From: Brachypodius melanocephalos
Lineage: Eukaryota > Chordata > Aves > Passeriformes > Pycnonotidae
DNA: 64,000 nt
Assembly: GCA_013398615.1 (NCBI GenBank)
Contig: VZSR01001755.1
Span: forward strand, 605,303 to 669,302
Direction: 5' to 3'
The stretch's first letter is position 1; the number at the start of each line of letters is the position of its first letter. Positions 12,770-23,594 of this stretch are shown in pieces. A program made the position numbers and the translations under genes. The notes under the pieces are model-generated. The model saw only the letters and a list, made by a program, of their open reading frames with translations, did not search any database and was not told the origin of the DNA.

Positions 12770-12894
12770 GATCCAGGGATGTCTCCCACAGATCCATGGA
12801 TGGCTCCCACAAGCAGGGACGGCTGCCACAGATCCATGGATGGCTCCCACAAGCAGGGATGGCTCCCACAGATTCAGGGATGGCTCCCATAAGC
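12770..12894. repeat. Minisatellite, alternating 19/21-bp units
   Basis: Six tandem units of the type GATCCATGGATGGCTCCCAC. Units of 21 and 19 bp alternate, giving a 40-bp higher-order period. The copies differ by a few substitutions. Confidence 0.85.
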
Positions 12895-14909
12895 ACCACC
12901 GGCCCCTCCTCCCTTCCTGATCTCTATTCCAACCCACCACCACCCTCTTTTCCTTCCCTGGCAGGCTGCACACACCTGACCACAGCCACCTCGGCCTCTC
13001 TCTCATGTTCCCCATCTTGTCCCCCTCTCCTGTCACTCCCTGCAGCAGCCAAAGGGGTCCCTGCTCGGGGGAGCAGTGAGGGGGCCCCGGGAGCTCAGCC
13101 CCCATCTCCACCCATCCTCTTGCTCACACGACAGCTCTCAAGGCCTTGCTGCTGCCCGAGGCTGGGCCATGCCACAGATCACAGCCAGGCCAGACACTGC
13201 TGCCCCAGCCACCTCCTGAATGTGTGAGAGGCTTCAATCTGCCTGCAATGGGATCCTCCCCAGCTCAGGCTGCAGCCAGGAGCTTTCCCAGGCACAGGGG
13301 ATCATCAAGAGCCACTCCACAAGGCTTTGGAAGCACCTGGAGATGGTCTGGGCTGTGCTGGCCCTGTGCAGCTGCCTTCCTCTTCTGGTGCAAACATAAA
13401 CAGAGCTGTGTCCTTGTGGCTGTCTCTGATAGATCTCACATGAATCTGGGCTGAGTCCAAATGATTTTATCTGTGGAGAGACTGAGGATTTCCTACTAGC
13501 AGGCTTTTCTGACTGCTCAAACCAGAGGCAGCCCTGTGGGATGGGGGAGACGAGGGAGTTCAGGGCTGGGGCTGAAGCCCCTTCTCCATTCCCTTTCCAT
13601 CCCCTCTCCAGCCCTTTCTCCATCCCCTTGCTGGTTGTCCCAGTTCAGTGAGAGGGCTGCACCTCCCTCAGCTGCTCTCCCACACAGAGGGACACCAATC
13701 CCACCAAAGCCCAGTAAGGCCCCTCAGTGGCTGCTGGATCAGCCCCACAGATGCAGTTCTAGGTAAAATGGTTCCTAGCAGCTGACACGTGTATGGCTGT
13801 GCTCAAGGGGACAGGCCTAGACAAACATAACCCGAGCAGTGGCCTTCCCTCCCAAAATGTGGCCATAAATGCTTTACCTTGCTGCTGATTTCTCCACGGG
13901 CTGCTGAGATCACCACATTCAGCAAAGTCACACCAGTGTCACCTCCTGACACTGCACAGCAAAGTGAGAGAAGAACAGGCAAATAAAGGAAAAATCTGAC
14001 AAAATGCACACAAGGGGTGCCTGGAGGAGCTGCCCTCATTCAGGTATGAGCAAAAGAGCAGAGTGTCCCAACTGCCAGGGAAATCCTCCACTTCCCACCG
14101 CGTACACCCATCTCCACCTTCTGCCCTTCTCGAGGAGAAGCTCCTCTCCCACTCCCAGTCTGGACCTGAAGTCTGCACCCATTCTCACACTGGATGTCCC
14201 AGTTCCCACAAGACTGTTTCTTACTCTGATTAAACCACATCAGCTCTATGTTTTGTGTTTATTGAACATCCCTCTTCATGACAGCATCCTCACACCACAG
14301 AGGGAGCCCTTCCACCCAGCCCTGGGGCCCACATTGCCACCGTGCCGTGGTGGTTGCCTGGGGATGGCGTTTCCATCACTTTCCGTGGAGCAGGGATTGC
14401 ACTGACACCTCCTGAAACCACACGGGGCCCCGGCAGCTGCTGGTGATGGAGCTGGACCCCAGCCCAGCACTGGTGCTGGTACCACCACAGGCAGGGGAGA
14501 ACCTGAAAGGCTCAGCACAGAGCTGCAGCCCCTCCTCTGTGGATCCATCAGGCCCTTTCAGAAGGGCTCAAAGACGAACACAAATTCTCCTTTTACATCA
14601 GCAAATGTTTGTCTGGAATAAATCCAAACCAAGCAGAGGTTAACACATTCCTGGGAAATACATTAAATGTAGCGCACACCAGCCCTCCTAATGGAGCGTG
14701 GTGATGCTCCATCTCACCCTGGATCACTCTGATAACCATTGCAAGCCACCGTGGACTCCACATTAATTTGCTCAGTAACAGGCATTTAGGTTTGATGCAT
14801 TTACTAGGGAAAGAGAGTGGCAGGAATAAGTAATTCATATCCAAACACTTCACCTCTCCCAGCCAACCCACCCAGCAGGGGAAGGGCGCAGCTTTTAAAC
14901 CAGTAACTA

Positions 14910-14956
14910 CTTATCACACCTTTCACAGCACAGGAAGCTGCTGGAGTTGTGATAAA
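14910..14956. promoter_or_regulatory. T-box/GATA composite motif
   Basis: On the minus strand 14921-14910 reads AGGTGTGATAAG. This fuses the T-box core AGGTGTGA with a GATA site, TGATAA. A second TGATAA lies at about 14950-14955 on the plus strand. Overlapping T-box and GATA sites are known from cardiac enhancers. Activity here is inference. Confidence 0.35.
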
Positions 14957-15542
14957 CATGATCAAACTATTAAAGTAAGAAAGATCTGGCCGTGTGGTTT
15001 CCGGGAAATGGTGCCTCAAACCAACCACGGCTGCTGCCGGCACAGACGGTGCTCCAGGGGCTCCTGCAGCCCTGGGGCTGGTGGGCGAGGGAGGGAACTC
15101 AGAAACACTCAGCTCAGAGGGACAGTGTTCCCTTAAAAACTGGCAACACAACACCCTCCATTTTCAGAAATGCTAATGAGCTGAGCTAACTGCAAACCTG
15201 CAGCAGTTATTAATTGCCCAGAGCCTGGCACACCTACAGCCCAGGGAAGGGAGCTGCAGAGACAGCTCACAGCGGCAGCGATGCCCAGGCTCCGGCCCAG
15301 AGCCTGCAAGGCCACGTTCAAAGACACAACCTGCTATTTGTGAGAAACTCCGCTGGTTTCACCCACCGTTGTCTGGCTAAAGAGCCAGTTGTGCCCTGGC
15401 AGCCGCCCTGCCCCGGAGCCGTGGCCCGGCCCCGCTCCTGCACTGGCTCCCGTAGCTGTCTGTTGAGCCGCACTTCCCCTTTCATAAATCCCATTTTGCA
15501 TTCTGAGCATGCGTCTCCTCTTCCATGCCATTTTTGTTTTCA

Positions 15543-15592
15543 GATAACCATTAGCTTAATTAATCAAGGGAAATGCATCATTTCTGATCATA
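15543..15592. promoter_or_regulatory. Homeodomain/octamer-like cluster
   Basis: A 50-bp AT-rich block with ATTAG, TTAATTAAT, AAATGCATC and TGATCATATG. It looks like the core of a conserved non-coding element. It lies between the 3' end of CBX4 and the CpG domain. Function unknown. Confidence 0.3.
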
Positions 15593-17499
15593 TGTCCTGA
15601 TAGTGAAGCCTGGGATGGCAGGGGAACCCTTCCCACCAACCCAGCCCTGGGCACCCCCTGGCACAGAATGGGGTTCACCAGCACCTGCCCCAACACCACC
15701 TCTCCAGCACCCCCAGCCTGTCACCCACAGAGCTCTGGTGACACGTAGCGTTGATTAAAAACCTCTTAACATTCCGCACAGCTATCAGGCAAATGTTGAT
15801 TTTAATCAGAGTTCACCATCTCCACTTGGGTGGAAACACCCTGGGCGCACAAACCACCAGGTTTGGGGTGTCTGTGCAGGCAGGGGAACACCCCAGCACT
15901 GAACACCACCCCCGTGTCCTTTGGTTTTGGAGCATCAACCAAAGCCAGGGCAGGACAGAGCTGTCAGCACTGACCCTGCCCATGGAGCCACCTCCCCCGT
16001 GCCAGCTCCCCGCAGCCATTCCCACCACAACCTGAGCCACACACAGCAAAGCCTCCATCTGCAACAAAGCTGTCCACAGGCGGTTGTCCCACCTGGCTAC
16101 AAGCCTCTCCAGCTGTTCCAACTGGGACAATGGCATCCACACACCCAGGGCTTACTTTTCTGCCATTTGAATCCAAACCACATGGGAAAAGTGCTCCAGC
16201 TCTGGCATAACTGCTGCAGGCAGGACCTGGGTTGAACAGCACACAGAGGGGTTCCTGCTGTGACCCACACCTGGCTGGATCTGTCCCACCTTCCCACAGC
16301 CACCCCACAACGCTCAGATTTACAAAGGAACCATTACCAAGATGAGTTTGGAATTCATGTAAATGAAATGACGCCTGGAAAGCCCCGGTGGCCCAGAAGT
16401 GGGCAACACAAGATGGGGGGGTATTTGTGCTGTGGGAACATGCCTGGACAGAGAGACACTGTGACAGCAGGACACAGGGCTGTCCCTCACCCCCATGGCT
16501 CAGGCAGCTCAGGGATCACTGCAGGGTCCACCTTACCCAAACCAATTCAATCTGCTTCTCACAAGTTCATGGCTCTGGTCCACCCACATCAACATGACAT
16601 CAACAATAGTTCAACCAAGATCTTTGCTGGAGAAGACATCAGCTTTGACCAAAAGCCCAAGAGGAGACAGGCTGGCACCAGAGCCAGTTCTGCTGGCAGT
16701 AGAGCCAGTTTTGCCAGCACCAGGTTTGGAGGGTGGCACTGCCCAGGCACTCAGCTCTGTTTGGGGAGGGGACAGGGGGTCGCTGGGGGTGACAGACACT
16801 GAGCACTGTATCTCAGCCACCACGCTGCAAGCCCTCTTGCCAAGAATTAGCCCTGCATTGTATTTCCAGTAGACTCCAGCAATTATTAATCCTGTTCAGA
16901 GATAGCTGCAGCTTTCTTGGTGGAATTTGGATCATCTTCCTTTCTGGAGACACTCAACTTCTTATATAACTGAGACCCTCCCCAGCACTGGGATGACACT
17001 GCTGGGATAGCAACCATCACCCATCACTGTGCCAGCTTCCCAGTCTGTGCCTCCCCAGCTTTCTCAGGTTCCCATCACAGACCTCCCCAGCCTGCTCTGG
17101 AGGAGGCCAGCCCTGCCTGGGCACTGCAGGGGAAGCACCACGGCCTCCTGTGGCCTCTTTGCCCACCCACGACACAGAGTGCCCTCAGCATTGTGGGCAC
17201 AACACTCTCGGGGTGAAAACTGAATTATACTCGAAACGCTGCACCTCGGAGCAAATTTTTTTGACCTGCAGGTACCGGTTCTGGGGCAGCCCAGCTGCAG
17301 CCTGCCCACACAGGGACCTGCCATCCGTAATGCTGTAACAAATGCACTCCAAATCCCGGTAGTTTTTGTAAAGGTTTATAGTCCTTTGCCATGATTGCAT
17401 GATACATTTCTTCCCCTGTGACACAGCCCTCAGACCAGGATGCGCCGCTGGCAGCTCGCAGCAGCTGGGCTTTGCACTCCGATCTACACTAGCTGCAGA

Positions 17500-18091
17500 A
17501 CATCAAATGCATTTTCAACATCTCCATTTAATATTTACATTCAAGCAATTAATAATTGGAAGCTTATAGTTTAGACATTTCTAATAGCAGCAATTTCTAT
17601 AATAGCTCGTTTAGCTTTAGATAACGATTTTTTTTTTTTTTTGCACATAGAAACACCACATGTGTACAGTATCAAAAAATATATACGGGATGGTCCTGCG
17701 GGTCGTGGGGAGAGCCAGGGACCAAGACTAACAAATGCTCAATGGTTAAAAAGGAGAACAGAAAATAGTCGTTTGATATAGTTTATAAGGTGATCTAGGG
17801 ACTCCATAAATCTAGGCTTTATATTTCATTATATAAATACCTACAAATAAATATATTAGCGTGGCCAGGGGGCGACCAGCTTTCAGCTCAAACAATACAT
17901 TTCAAGAACACCACGTACAAACGGGAGCAAGAATCACTTGACAAGTTAGCACTGTTAAAATATAATACTATAACTCTGAGTAACTGGCGGGTCCCATCCT
18001 TGCGTGTCCCATCGCCTGCAGCTCCTGGAGCAGCCCCCAGCCGCGGGGCGGGAGCAGCCGCGAGGTCACCCCCCGTGGCAGGGATGGCCCC
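17500..18091 (-). other. CBX4: Probable CBX4 3' UTR (end of terminal exon)
   Basis: Immediately left of the assembly gap the minus strand becomes AT-rich, with several AUUUA-type pentamers (17790-17870), a 15-base A tract (minus strand of 17628-17642) and a Pumilio-like TGTAAATA (minus strand of 17532-17539). The position is downstream of CBX4 exon 3 in the gene's orientation, and the composition is that of a long regulated 3' UTR. The large coding exon that should join it is in the gap. I did not recognise the C-terminal Polycomb box here, so the assignment rests on position and character only. Confidence 0.5.
17527..17532 (-). terminator. CBX4: Possible polyadenylation signal ATTAAA for CBX4
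   Basis: The plus strand TTTAAT is ATTAAA on the minus strand, the commonest variant signal. No canonical AATAAA occurs on this strand between 17500 and 17990. TATAAA-type variants occur at 17818-17823 and near 17784. Confidence 0.3.
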
Positions 18092-18191
18092 NNNNNNNNN
18101 NNNNNNNNNNNNNNNNNNNNNNNNNNNNNNNNNNNNNNNNNNNNNNNNNNNNNNNNNNNNNNNNNNNNNNNNNNNNNNNNNNNNNNNNNNN
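18092..18191. other. Assembly gap (100 N)
   Basis: Exactly 100 undetermined bases, the usual placeholder for a gap of unknown size between contigs. It lies in GC-rich sequence inside CBX4 and removes exon 4 and the coding part of the last exon. The true gap must be larger than 100 bp, because about 500 CBX4 codons are missing (family knowledge). Confidence 0.97.
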
Positions 18192-18388
18192 CGCGGCGTG
18201 GGGGACCTTGACCCGGAGGTGTCGCCCGGTGGCCCCGCACCGCCCGCCCCGCCGGGGCCGCGCCCCCCGGCCCGGCCCGGCCCGCCCCCGCCGCGGCCCC
18301 CGGCTCCGTGACGCATCTGCAATTGCGGGAGCGGCGCGGAGCGGGGGTCCCGCCGCCCTTCCCGCATCCCCCGAGCTTCGCCGCTCAC

Positions 18389-18454
18389 CTGTTCTGGAAG
18401 GCGATGAGCAGCCGGGGGTCCAGGATGTTCTCCTCCGGCTCCCACGTGTTATAT
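18389..18454 (-). CDS. CBX4: CBX4 exon 3 (end of chromodomain)
   Basis: 66 nt encoding YNTWEPEENILDPRLLIAF followed by QNR (residues 39-60), the C-terminal chromodomain strand and helix. The acceptor is TCCCAG before 18454 and the donor is GTGAGC from 18388. The next exon is lost in the gap 197 bp downstream. Confidence 0.93.
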
Positions 18455-19339
18455 CTGGGAGAGGGGAGGACAGCGGCCGTCACCGCGGGGCCCTGCCGGC
18501 GGGGCCGGGGTCCCGGGCAGAGCCACCCCAGAGCACCGGGCCCGAGGGGAGCAGGGTGCGGGGCTGGGGTCCCGGGGAGGGGGATGGGCCGGGGGGGCCG
18601 CGGGGACGGTACTGTTTATTTAGCGCAGTTATTATTCCGGAGGAATTCCAGGCATGTCATGATGAAATTTTCCAAATCCCCTTTCCCGGACCCAGGAAAG
18701 CGGCCGCGGGGCGGAGGAGGGACCCGGCCGCGGCGTCCCGGACCCCCCCGCGCCCCCCCGCCCGCACTGTCATGCAAACCCCGAACCCTCCGCAGCAGCC
18801 GCGCTCGCTCCGGTGCCGGTGCTGCCCCCGCCTCGGCAGCGGCTCTCGGGGCTGCGGGGCGACGCGGACGATTTTTGCGGTTATTCCCTCTTTTCCCCCC
18901 CTTCCTGCCCCCCCTCCCCGCTCGGTTCTGCAATATGGAGCCCGACTCCCGAGGAGGGAAAGGGGGAAGGAGCCATTTTCTGGTGCACATCAGCCGCCGC
19001 CTGCTCGGCTCCCGCCGCCGTCACCGCCGGGCCCCGCCGCCGCCTCTCGCCGCCCGCTCGCCGCCCCGGCCGGGGCCCTTCCCAGAGCCCCATCCCCGGC
19101 CCCATCCCCGCCCGGTGCCGGTACTCACTTGGGCGACCATCCCCTCCATTTCACCAGGTACTCGACTCTGCCCTGAGCGACGCGGGAGGCAAAGACACGG
19201 CGTCAGCGGGAACCGCCACCCCCGGCGCCCCCCGGCCCCCGCCGCCCCCCGCCGCCGCCGCCCCCCGTACCTTTCGGATCCGCTTCTTCTCGATGCTCTC
19301 CACCGCGAAGACGTGCTCGCCCACCGCCGGCAGCTCCAT
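18389..19339 (-). CDS. CBX4: CBX4, 5' part (chromodomain exons 1-3)
   Basis: Chromobox 4 is a Polycomb repressive complex 1 subunit. In the family the chromodomain reads H3K27me3, the C-terminal Pc box binds RING1, and the central part acts as a SUMO E3 ligase in the nucleus. Three exons are readable: 19271-19339 (residues 1-23), 19129-19172 (24-38) and 18389-18454 (38-60). The N terminus MELPAVGEHVFAVESIEKK distinguishes CBX4 from CBX2, CBX7 and CBX8. The aromatic cage residues Phe11, Trp32 and Trp35 are all present. Splice sites are GT-AG with matching phases. The ATG has G at -3 and +4. Exon 4 and the last coding exon fall in the adjacent gap, so this is an assembly truncation and not a pseudogene. 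Confidence 0.93.
18614..18680. promoter_or_regulatory. AT-rich element inside CBX4 intron 2
   Basis: A 67-bp islet in the middle of the CpG island with TGTTTATTTAG (forkhead-like), paired ATTCC/GGAATTCC motifs (TEAD-like) and AATTTTCC. Everything around it is GC-rich, so it stands out as a candidate conserved intronic element. Confidence 0.3.
19129..19172 (-). CDS. CBX4: CBX4 exon 2 (chromodomain core)
   Basis: 44 nt encoding GRVEYLVKWRGWSP and two bases of the next Lys codon. It carries cage residues Trp32 and Trp35. The acceptor is GCTCAG before 19172 and the donor is GTGAGTAC after 19129. Intron 2 (18455-19128) is GC-rich except for one AT-rich element. Confidence 0.94.
19271..19339 (-). 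CDS. CBX4: CBX4 exon 1 coding part
   Basis: 69 nt, 23 codons from ATG at 19339, ending in KKRIRK at a GTACGG donor (phase 0). The 98-bp intron 1 is almost pure G/C. The minus-strand frame stays open upstream of the ATG to 19453 but has no in-frame ATG there, so 19339 is the start. Confidence 0.94.
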
Positions 19340-19464
19340 CCCGCCGCCGGGAGGGGCCGGGCCGGGCCGCGCTGCAGCCGAGCTGGGCTCGGGCTCCGGC
19401 AGCTCCCGCCGCCGGCCCGACAGACACTGAGCGGCGGCACCGCAACCGTGCAAATCCCGGAGCG

Positions 19465-19472
19465 AGACGTCA
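19465..19472 (-). promoter_or_regulatory. CBX4: CRE-like site upstream of CBX4
   Basis: The minus strand reads TGACGTCT at 19472-19465, seven of eight bases of the palindromic CREB/ATF element. It lies in the proximal promoter or 5' UTR. Confidence 0.35.
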
Positions 19473-20860
19473 GGGAGGCGGTGCCTCCCGGGCCCGGCTG
19501 CCCGTCAGCGGCGGGGCCGGGGGATTGGCGCAGCCCTGCCGGGGAGCGAGGCGGGGAGGGGGCGGGCGGGGGCCGGGCACGGCGGCGAGGGGAGGGGGGC
19601 GCGGGCAGCCCGGCTCCCGCCCCACGCGTGACTCAGCACGGCCCCACGGGGCTGTCGGGGCCGGCACAGCCCGCGGGGCAGGTGCGCGACGCGAGCCCCG
19701 AGGGGAGAGGGGTCGGGCGGGGGCTCCGAGCGGAGGATGCGCGGGAGGACGGGCGCTGGGGACGGCTCCACGCCGCGCCACGTCGCGCGGTGCCCCGGGC
19801 CGGCGGTGCCCATCCCCGGCACGGCCCGAGCCGCCGCCGCCAGCCGCAGATCCCGACCGTGCCGGGGAAGCCCAGGCCCCGCTGGCGGCGGGTCCCTGCG
19901 GCCGTGGGGCGCCCGGCCCGGGGACGGCCAGCGGCGGCCTCAGCGGGCCCGGCCCGGGGCAGGTGGCGGCGCTTTCCCCGCCCGGTGCCGGAAGCCGCGC
20001 TCGGGGAGCCCGGTGCGGGCGGCTCCCGCTCTCGCTGCTCGTGGCTCGTGGCTCCCGCTCTCGCTGCTCTCGCTGCTCAGGCTGCAGCACACGCGTGTCC
20101 GCGGCCGCCAGCGGGGCCCCCCGGCCGCCCCCCGCGCTGCTCCGGGAAACGTGGCCGGGCCGGGGCGGGAGGCACCTTCCCCCGGACAGGTGGAGCGGGG
20201 CCGGACAGGTCCCGGTGTGAGCCCCGTGCAGCCCCCGCCGTGCCGGCCGGCAGCTCTGGGCCTCCCGCCGCCGCTACGGGAGCGCCCCGGGCACCGCAGC
20301 CCGGGGCAGGACGGCGGGGCTGCGGGCACGCGTGGGGTGATACCCGGGGCGGCGAGGAGCCCTCCATCCCTCCTGGGGGGCTCGATCCTCGCAGGTGCTC
20401 GGCTGTGTCCCCGGGCCGGCGCACCGGAGGAACCGGAGCCTCCGCGCCCGCTGACAACGGGGCCGTCCCTGGGGCTGGCGTGGGCGGGGGGGTCTCGGTG
20501 CCACCGTCCCCCGTTTTCCCCCCGGGCTCTGCCGGGCCGCGGCGAGAGATCCCCGCGGGGTCCGGCCGCCCGTGGTGTTCCCCGCAACTTTGGCCGGGAG
20601 CGGCGGGGCTGAGCTCGAACGGCACCGGGGCGGCTTTGCCGGGGTCGAGCAGCACCCCTGACCCCCAGGACGTTCCCCAGGACGTTCCTCGTTCCCCCGG
20701 CTCGGTCCCACCCCGGCCCGCGGGCCCCGGGCAGCAGCAGCCCTCGCCCTCGGGGGCCCTGCCCGGAGGCACCGGAGGGGGGACACACCGGGAGGCACCG
20801 CTGAATGTCACCGCGCCGCAGCCCCTAACAAAGACGCAGCCGCCGCGATCGCAGAGCCGA

Positions 20861-21284
20861 GCCAATAAAAAGCAAACTGATATTACAATTTTGATTTCCC
20901 TGGAGGGCCGAAGGGGCTTAATGTAAGAATTATTATCCATTGTGAACAGCAGCCCAAGGAAAACACACACAGGAAGATTTAATTTTTTTTTTTTTTAACT
21001 TAGCGGTTTTCCTAAGAAACATACATTCATTGAAATTTATGCCAGCGGAGTTTGTTAACCCTCCCCTTTGACATTTCCAGCTTCTCCTGTTGCCAGAGGA
21101 GACAAACCGCTAATGCTCGCAATAAAACTAAATGCCCAGGGACGGTTTGGTGCGATTCCTCCCCAGCCTGGGAGGGGAGAGCTGCAGAGCACGTCCAGCT
21201 CCGGATCCCGCCCGGCTGGGAAAGCTCTGCTCTTCCCGGGACACAGTCGGGAATAGGCGATGAGGAGGGCAGAGTTTGGCTGGC

Positions 21285-21287
<3 letters not shown>
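20861..21287. other. AT-richer block upstream of CBX4
   Basis: An abrupt change from the CpG island to AT-rich DNA with many short motifs: TAATG, ATTATTATCCATTGTG (SOX-like CCATTGT) and a T tract at about 20980-20996. It may be an upstream enhancer of CBX4. No exon is seen. Confidence 0.3.

Positions 21288-21321
<34 letters not shown>
21288..21321. repeat. (AT)n microsatellite
   Basis: About 17 uninterrupted AT dinucleotides, followed by an A/T-rich flank. Likely polymorphic. Confidence 0.95.
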
Positions 21322-21325
<4 letters not shown>

Positions 21326-23575
21326 TTTAAATGAGTGTCCAGACGTCCTTGGCACCATGAACATGCCTCAGGAGCAGGTTGATGAAATATAATACGTATA
21401 TATATATTTTAAAAAGTGAAACAACACTGAAAACCAATATTAAAAGCACTTTAATCACTGCCTGGCCCCTGGCTCCCGTGGCTCGGCAGCAGCTCCCATC
21501 CTTCGGGTTCCTGTAGGATCTTCATCTGCTTTCTGTTACGGGGCTGATTGCACATGATTCACAATAATGACGGTAATGGTGGTGATTTTCTGTCTCTTAC
21601 CTTGCTCAGGCAGCAGCAGTTCATGAACTGATACATCTTTCTCTTTGTCAGGCCCAAAGAGGACACCTTATTTGAACCACATAAAGCAGCCTAAATAAGG
21701 AAAGTGGGAAGCATTTCCAACTGTTGCCTCTTCCTGACTGGCTGGGGCATATCACAGGGATGAGACAAGGAAAAGAGTTTCCAACCAAAAAGAGCAGGAG
21801 CCAAGTGCTGCCTTTAGAGCCAAGAGAGGAGTGGGGTGGCCCCGGGCAGTTCCTTGTTGGTTTGCTCATGGATCAGGCAGGTACGAGGCACATTCCTCCC
21901 CTTCACCACACACTTGGCCAAAAATTGAAATGCCTCTTTCTCTCAGAGCATCAGCAATAGGTGCTGCTGCTCCCAGCAGGAGGAATCTGTCCCAGGGGAG
22001 GGGTGGGGGCTGCAGCCCCCCACCGTGTGCCTGATCCTGAGATGGGGCTGCTGTAAGACAAACCCCCGAACAGCCAGAGACAGATGGGCTTCCTGCAGAT
22101 GCTAGGAACCATACCAAGGTAATTTCCCCTCAAATACTTGCTGGCCATGTCCCCTCCATGTACCTAGAGCTGATGCCTGTCTATGTTTATTCTTTTCATC
22201 ATTATTTATAAAGTTCTTCCCCCGGAGCCAGAGCCAGCTCCATGGCAGTGCCTTGCTTGGGGTGGGTGCTGTCCCTCCAAAAGAAGATGCTCCTCTTCCC
22301 CTGGCCCTGTACTCCAGCAGCTCCTGCAGCCCCGCTCTGTGTTTGCCATCAAGCAGCACTGATTACACATGCCATCATTTCTGATGTTGCTCATTAGTCT
22401 GTATCATTATTAGCAATTCAAACCAGCAATTCTTTTCCAGCTGTAATCCTCCAGCTCCACCAAGGCGACTCCAAGGCTGCAGTTTTGGGTGTTCACCTTT
22501 TCCTCCCCTCTGCACCAGCGGGGCCAGGGGTTTCTACTCAGCCTGCAAAGCCAGGAGCACGCCAGGCTGAGCACCAAATAATAACAGAAAGTTAATTCAT
22601 GAATAGTTACAGCGTTTCCTTCAAGGCCACTCTCACAAGGGGCTAGGCACCGACTTTGCCATGTCCTTGGAGCAGGGGGGAGGGCACTGGCCCCATTCAT
22701 CCCTACCTGGCTGCCCGCAGCCTTGGCCAGCTGGGCTCCAGGATTTGCCCTTCTGCTTTTGTCAGCTCTGGCTTGCATTGGAAGTTGTGGCCAGTCTGAA
22801 AAACGGATTATGACACGGCCCTTGCTGAGGTCAACACCGTGCCGGAGAAAGACAAGAAAAGGATGAGTAGGTAGGCTTGGAAAAAGAGACAACAAAAAAA
22901 GCAAACCCACAAAAACCTAAACCCACCCACCCAATCAATAGGATGCCATGAAGTACGATGTGAACAATGAAACCCTGTTCCAGGTTGCCAAGGCAAATCT
23001 GTCAATAGAGTATTGAACAAGCAAATCTGACTTGCAATTATTGTCTCCTTCTAAATACAGGCTGCCCCTCTGCCTTGCAGCTCAGCCCCAGTGCTGGTGT
23101 GGGGAAGCTCAGTGATTGCTGGTTCAAAATGGTGAGGGAAGAGTCAAGTCTGGCAGCTGGGCTGGAATTTGCTCCAACACATGCGCTAAAACCCCCCGGA
23201 GCATCCCCACCACTTTCACTGCAGCAGCTGAAGTGACACGTGCCCTGCCCCCAGTGTAACAGGCAGCAGCAAAAAACCCTTTGGAAAACTGTTCATCCTT
23301 TAAAGCTTTCAGGAAAGCATCCAGTGCCACGAAGCACACACGGGTGTCCTCAGACACCAAGTGCCCAAGATTTTGCAATGCTTAGGAAAGCACCACGAAG
23401 AGCCCAAGGACTCGAGGCTGGGGCCGGCAGTGTGGTGGCCTTAAAATCCAGCACAGCAGCAAGGTCTGGAGCTGCCACCACCCACCCAGAGCCAGCAGCA
23501 GCGGGAAAATCCAGAGGCAAAACCACCCTGAACTGGGTCATCACGTGGAAATTCAAATGGCTTCACAAGTGCATC

Positions 23576-23594
23576 GCTGCTGCTGCTGCTGCTG
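23576..23594. repeat. (GCT)6 trinucleotide repeat
   Basis: Six perfect GCT units in non-coding DNA. Confidence 0.9.

Larger units (their letters stand above)
11521..17499. other. Intergenic DNA with several conserved-looking blocks
   Basis: Moderate GC, no recognisable exon. It contains a short duplication of a TTTGG/CCTGG pattern at 12262-12311, the minisatellite at 12770-12894 and regulatory-looking blocks at 14.9 kb and 15.5 kb. Open frames are short and unrelated to known families. A minus-strand frame at 17185-17424 is not recognised and is probably chance. Confidence 0.4.
18192..20860. promoter_or_regulatory. CBX4: CBX4 CpG island and promoter
   Basis: CpG-dense DNA spans the three exons and about 1.5 kb upstream. 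No TATA box lies at the expected place upstream of the ATG, as is normal for a CpG-island promoter. A CRE-like site lies 127 bp upstream of the ATG. The island ends where CAATAAAAAGC-type AT-rich sequence begins near 20860. A long plus-strand open frame through the island (18308-20926) crosses the gap and is antisense to CBX4. It is not credible as a gene. Confidence 0.7.

Noticed and set aside
15651..15664. CTCF-like sequence GCACCCCCTGGCAC
   Set aside because: Several core positions deviate, much weaker than the site at 50434.
17185..17424. 79-codon minus-strand frame downstream of CBX4
   Set aside because: No family match and a second frame is equally open. It is more likely non-coding DNA past the CBX4 3' UTR.
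19340..19453. N-terminal extension of CBX4 upstream of its ATG
   Set aside because: The frame is open but has no in-frame ATG. The extension would need a TTG start, while the known CBX4 N terminus begins at 19339.
18308..20926. 872-codon plus-strand open frame
   Set aside because: It runs through the N gap and is antisense to CBX4 exons in a CpG island. It has no family resemblance and is low-complexity Pro/Arg/Gly typical of chance GC-rich frames.
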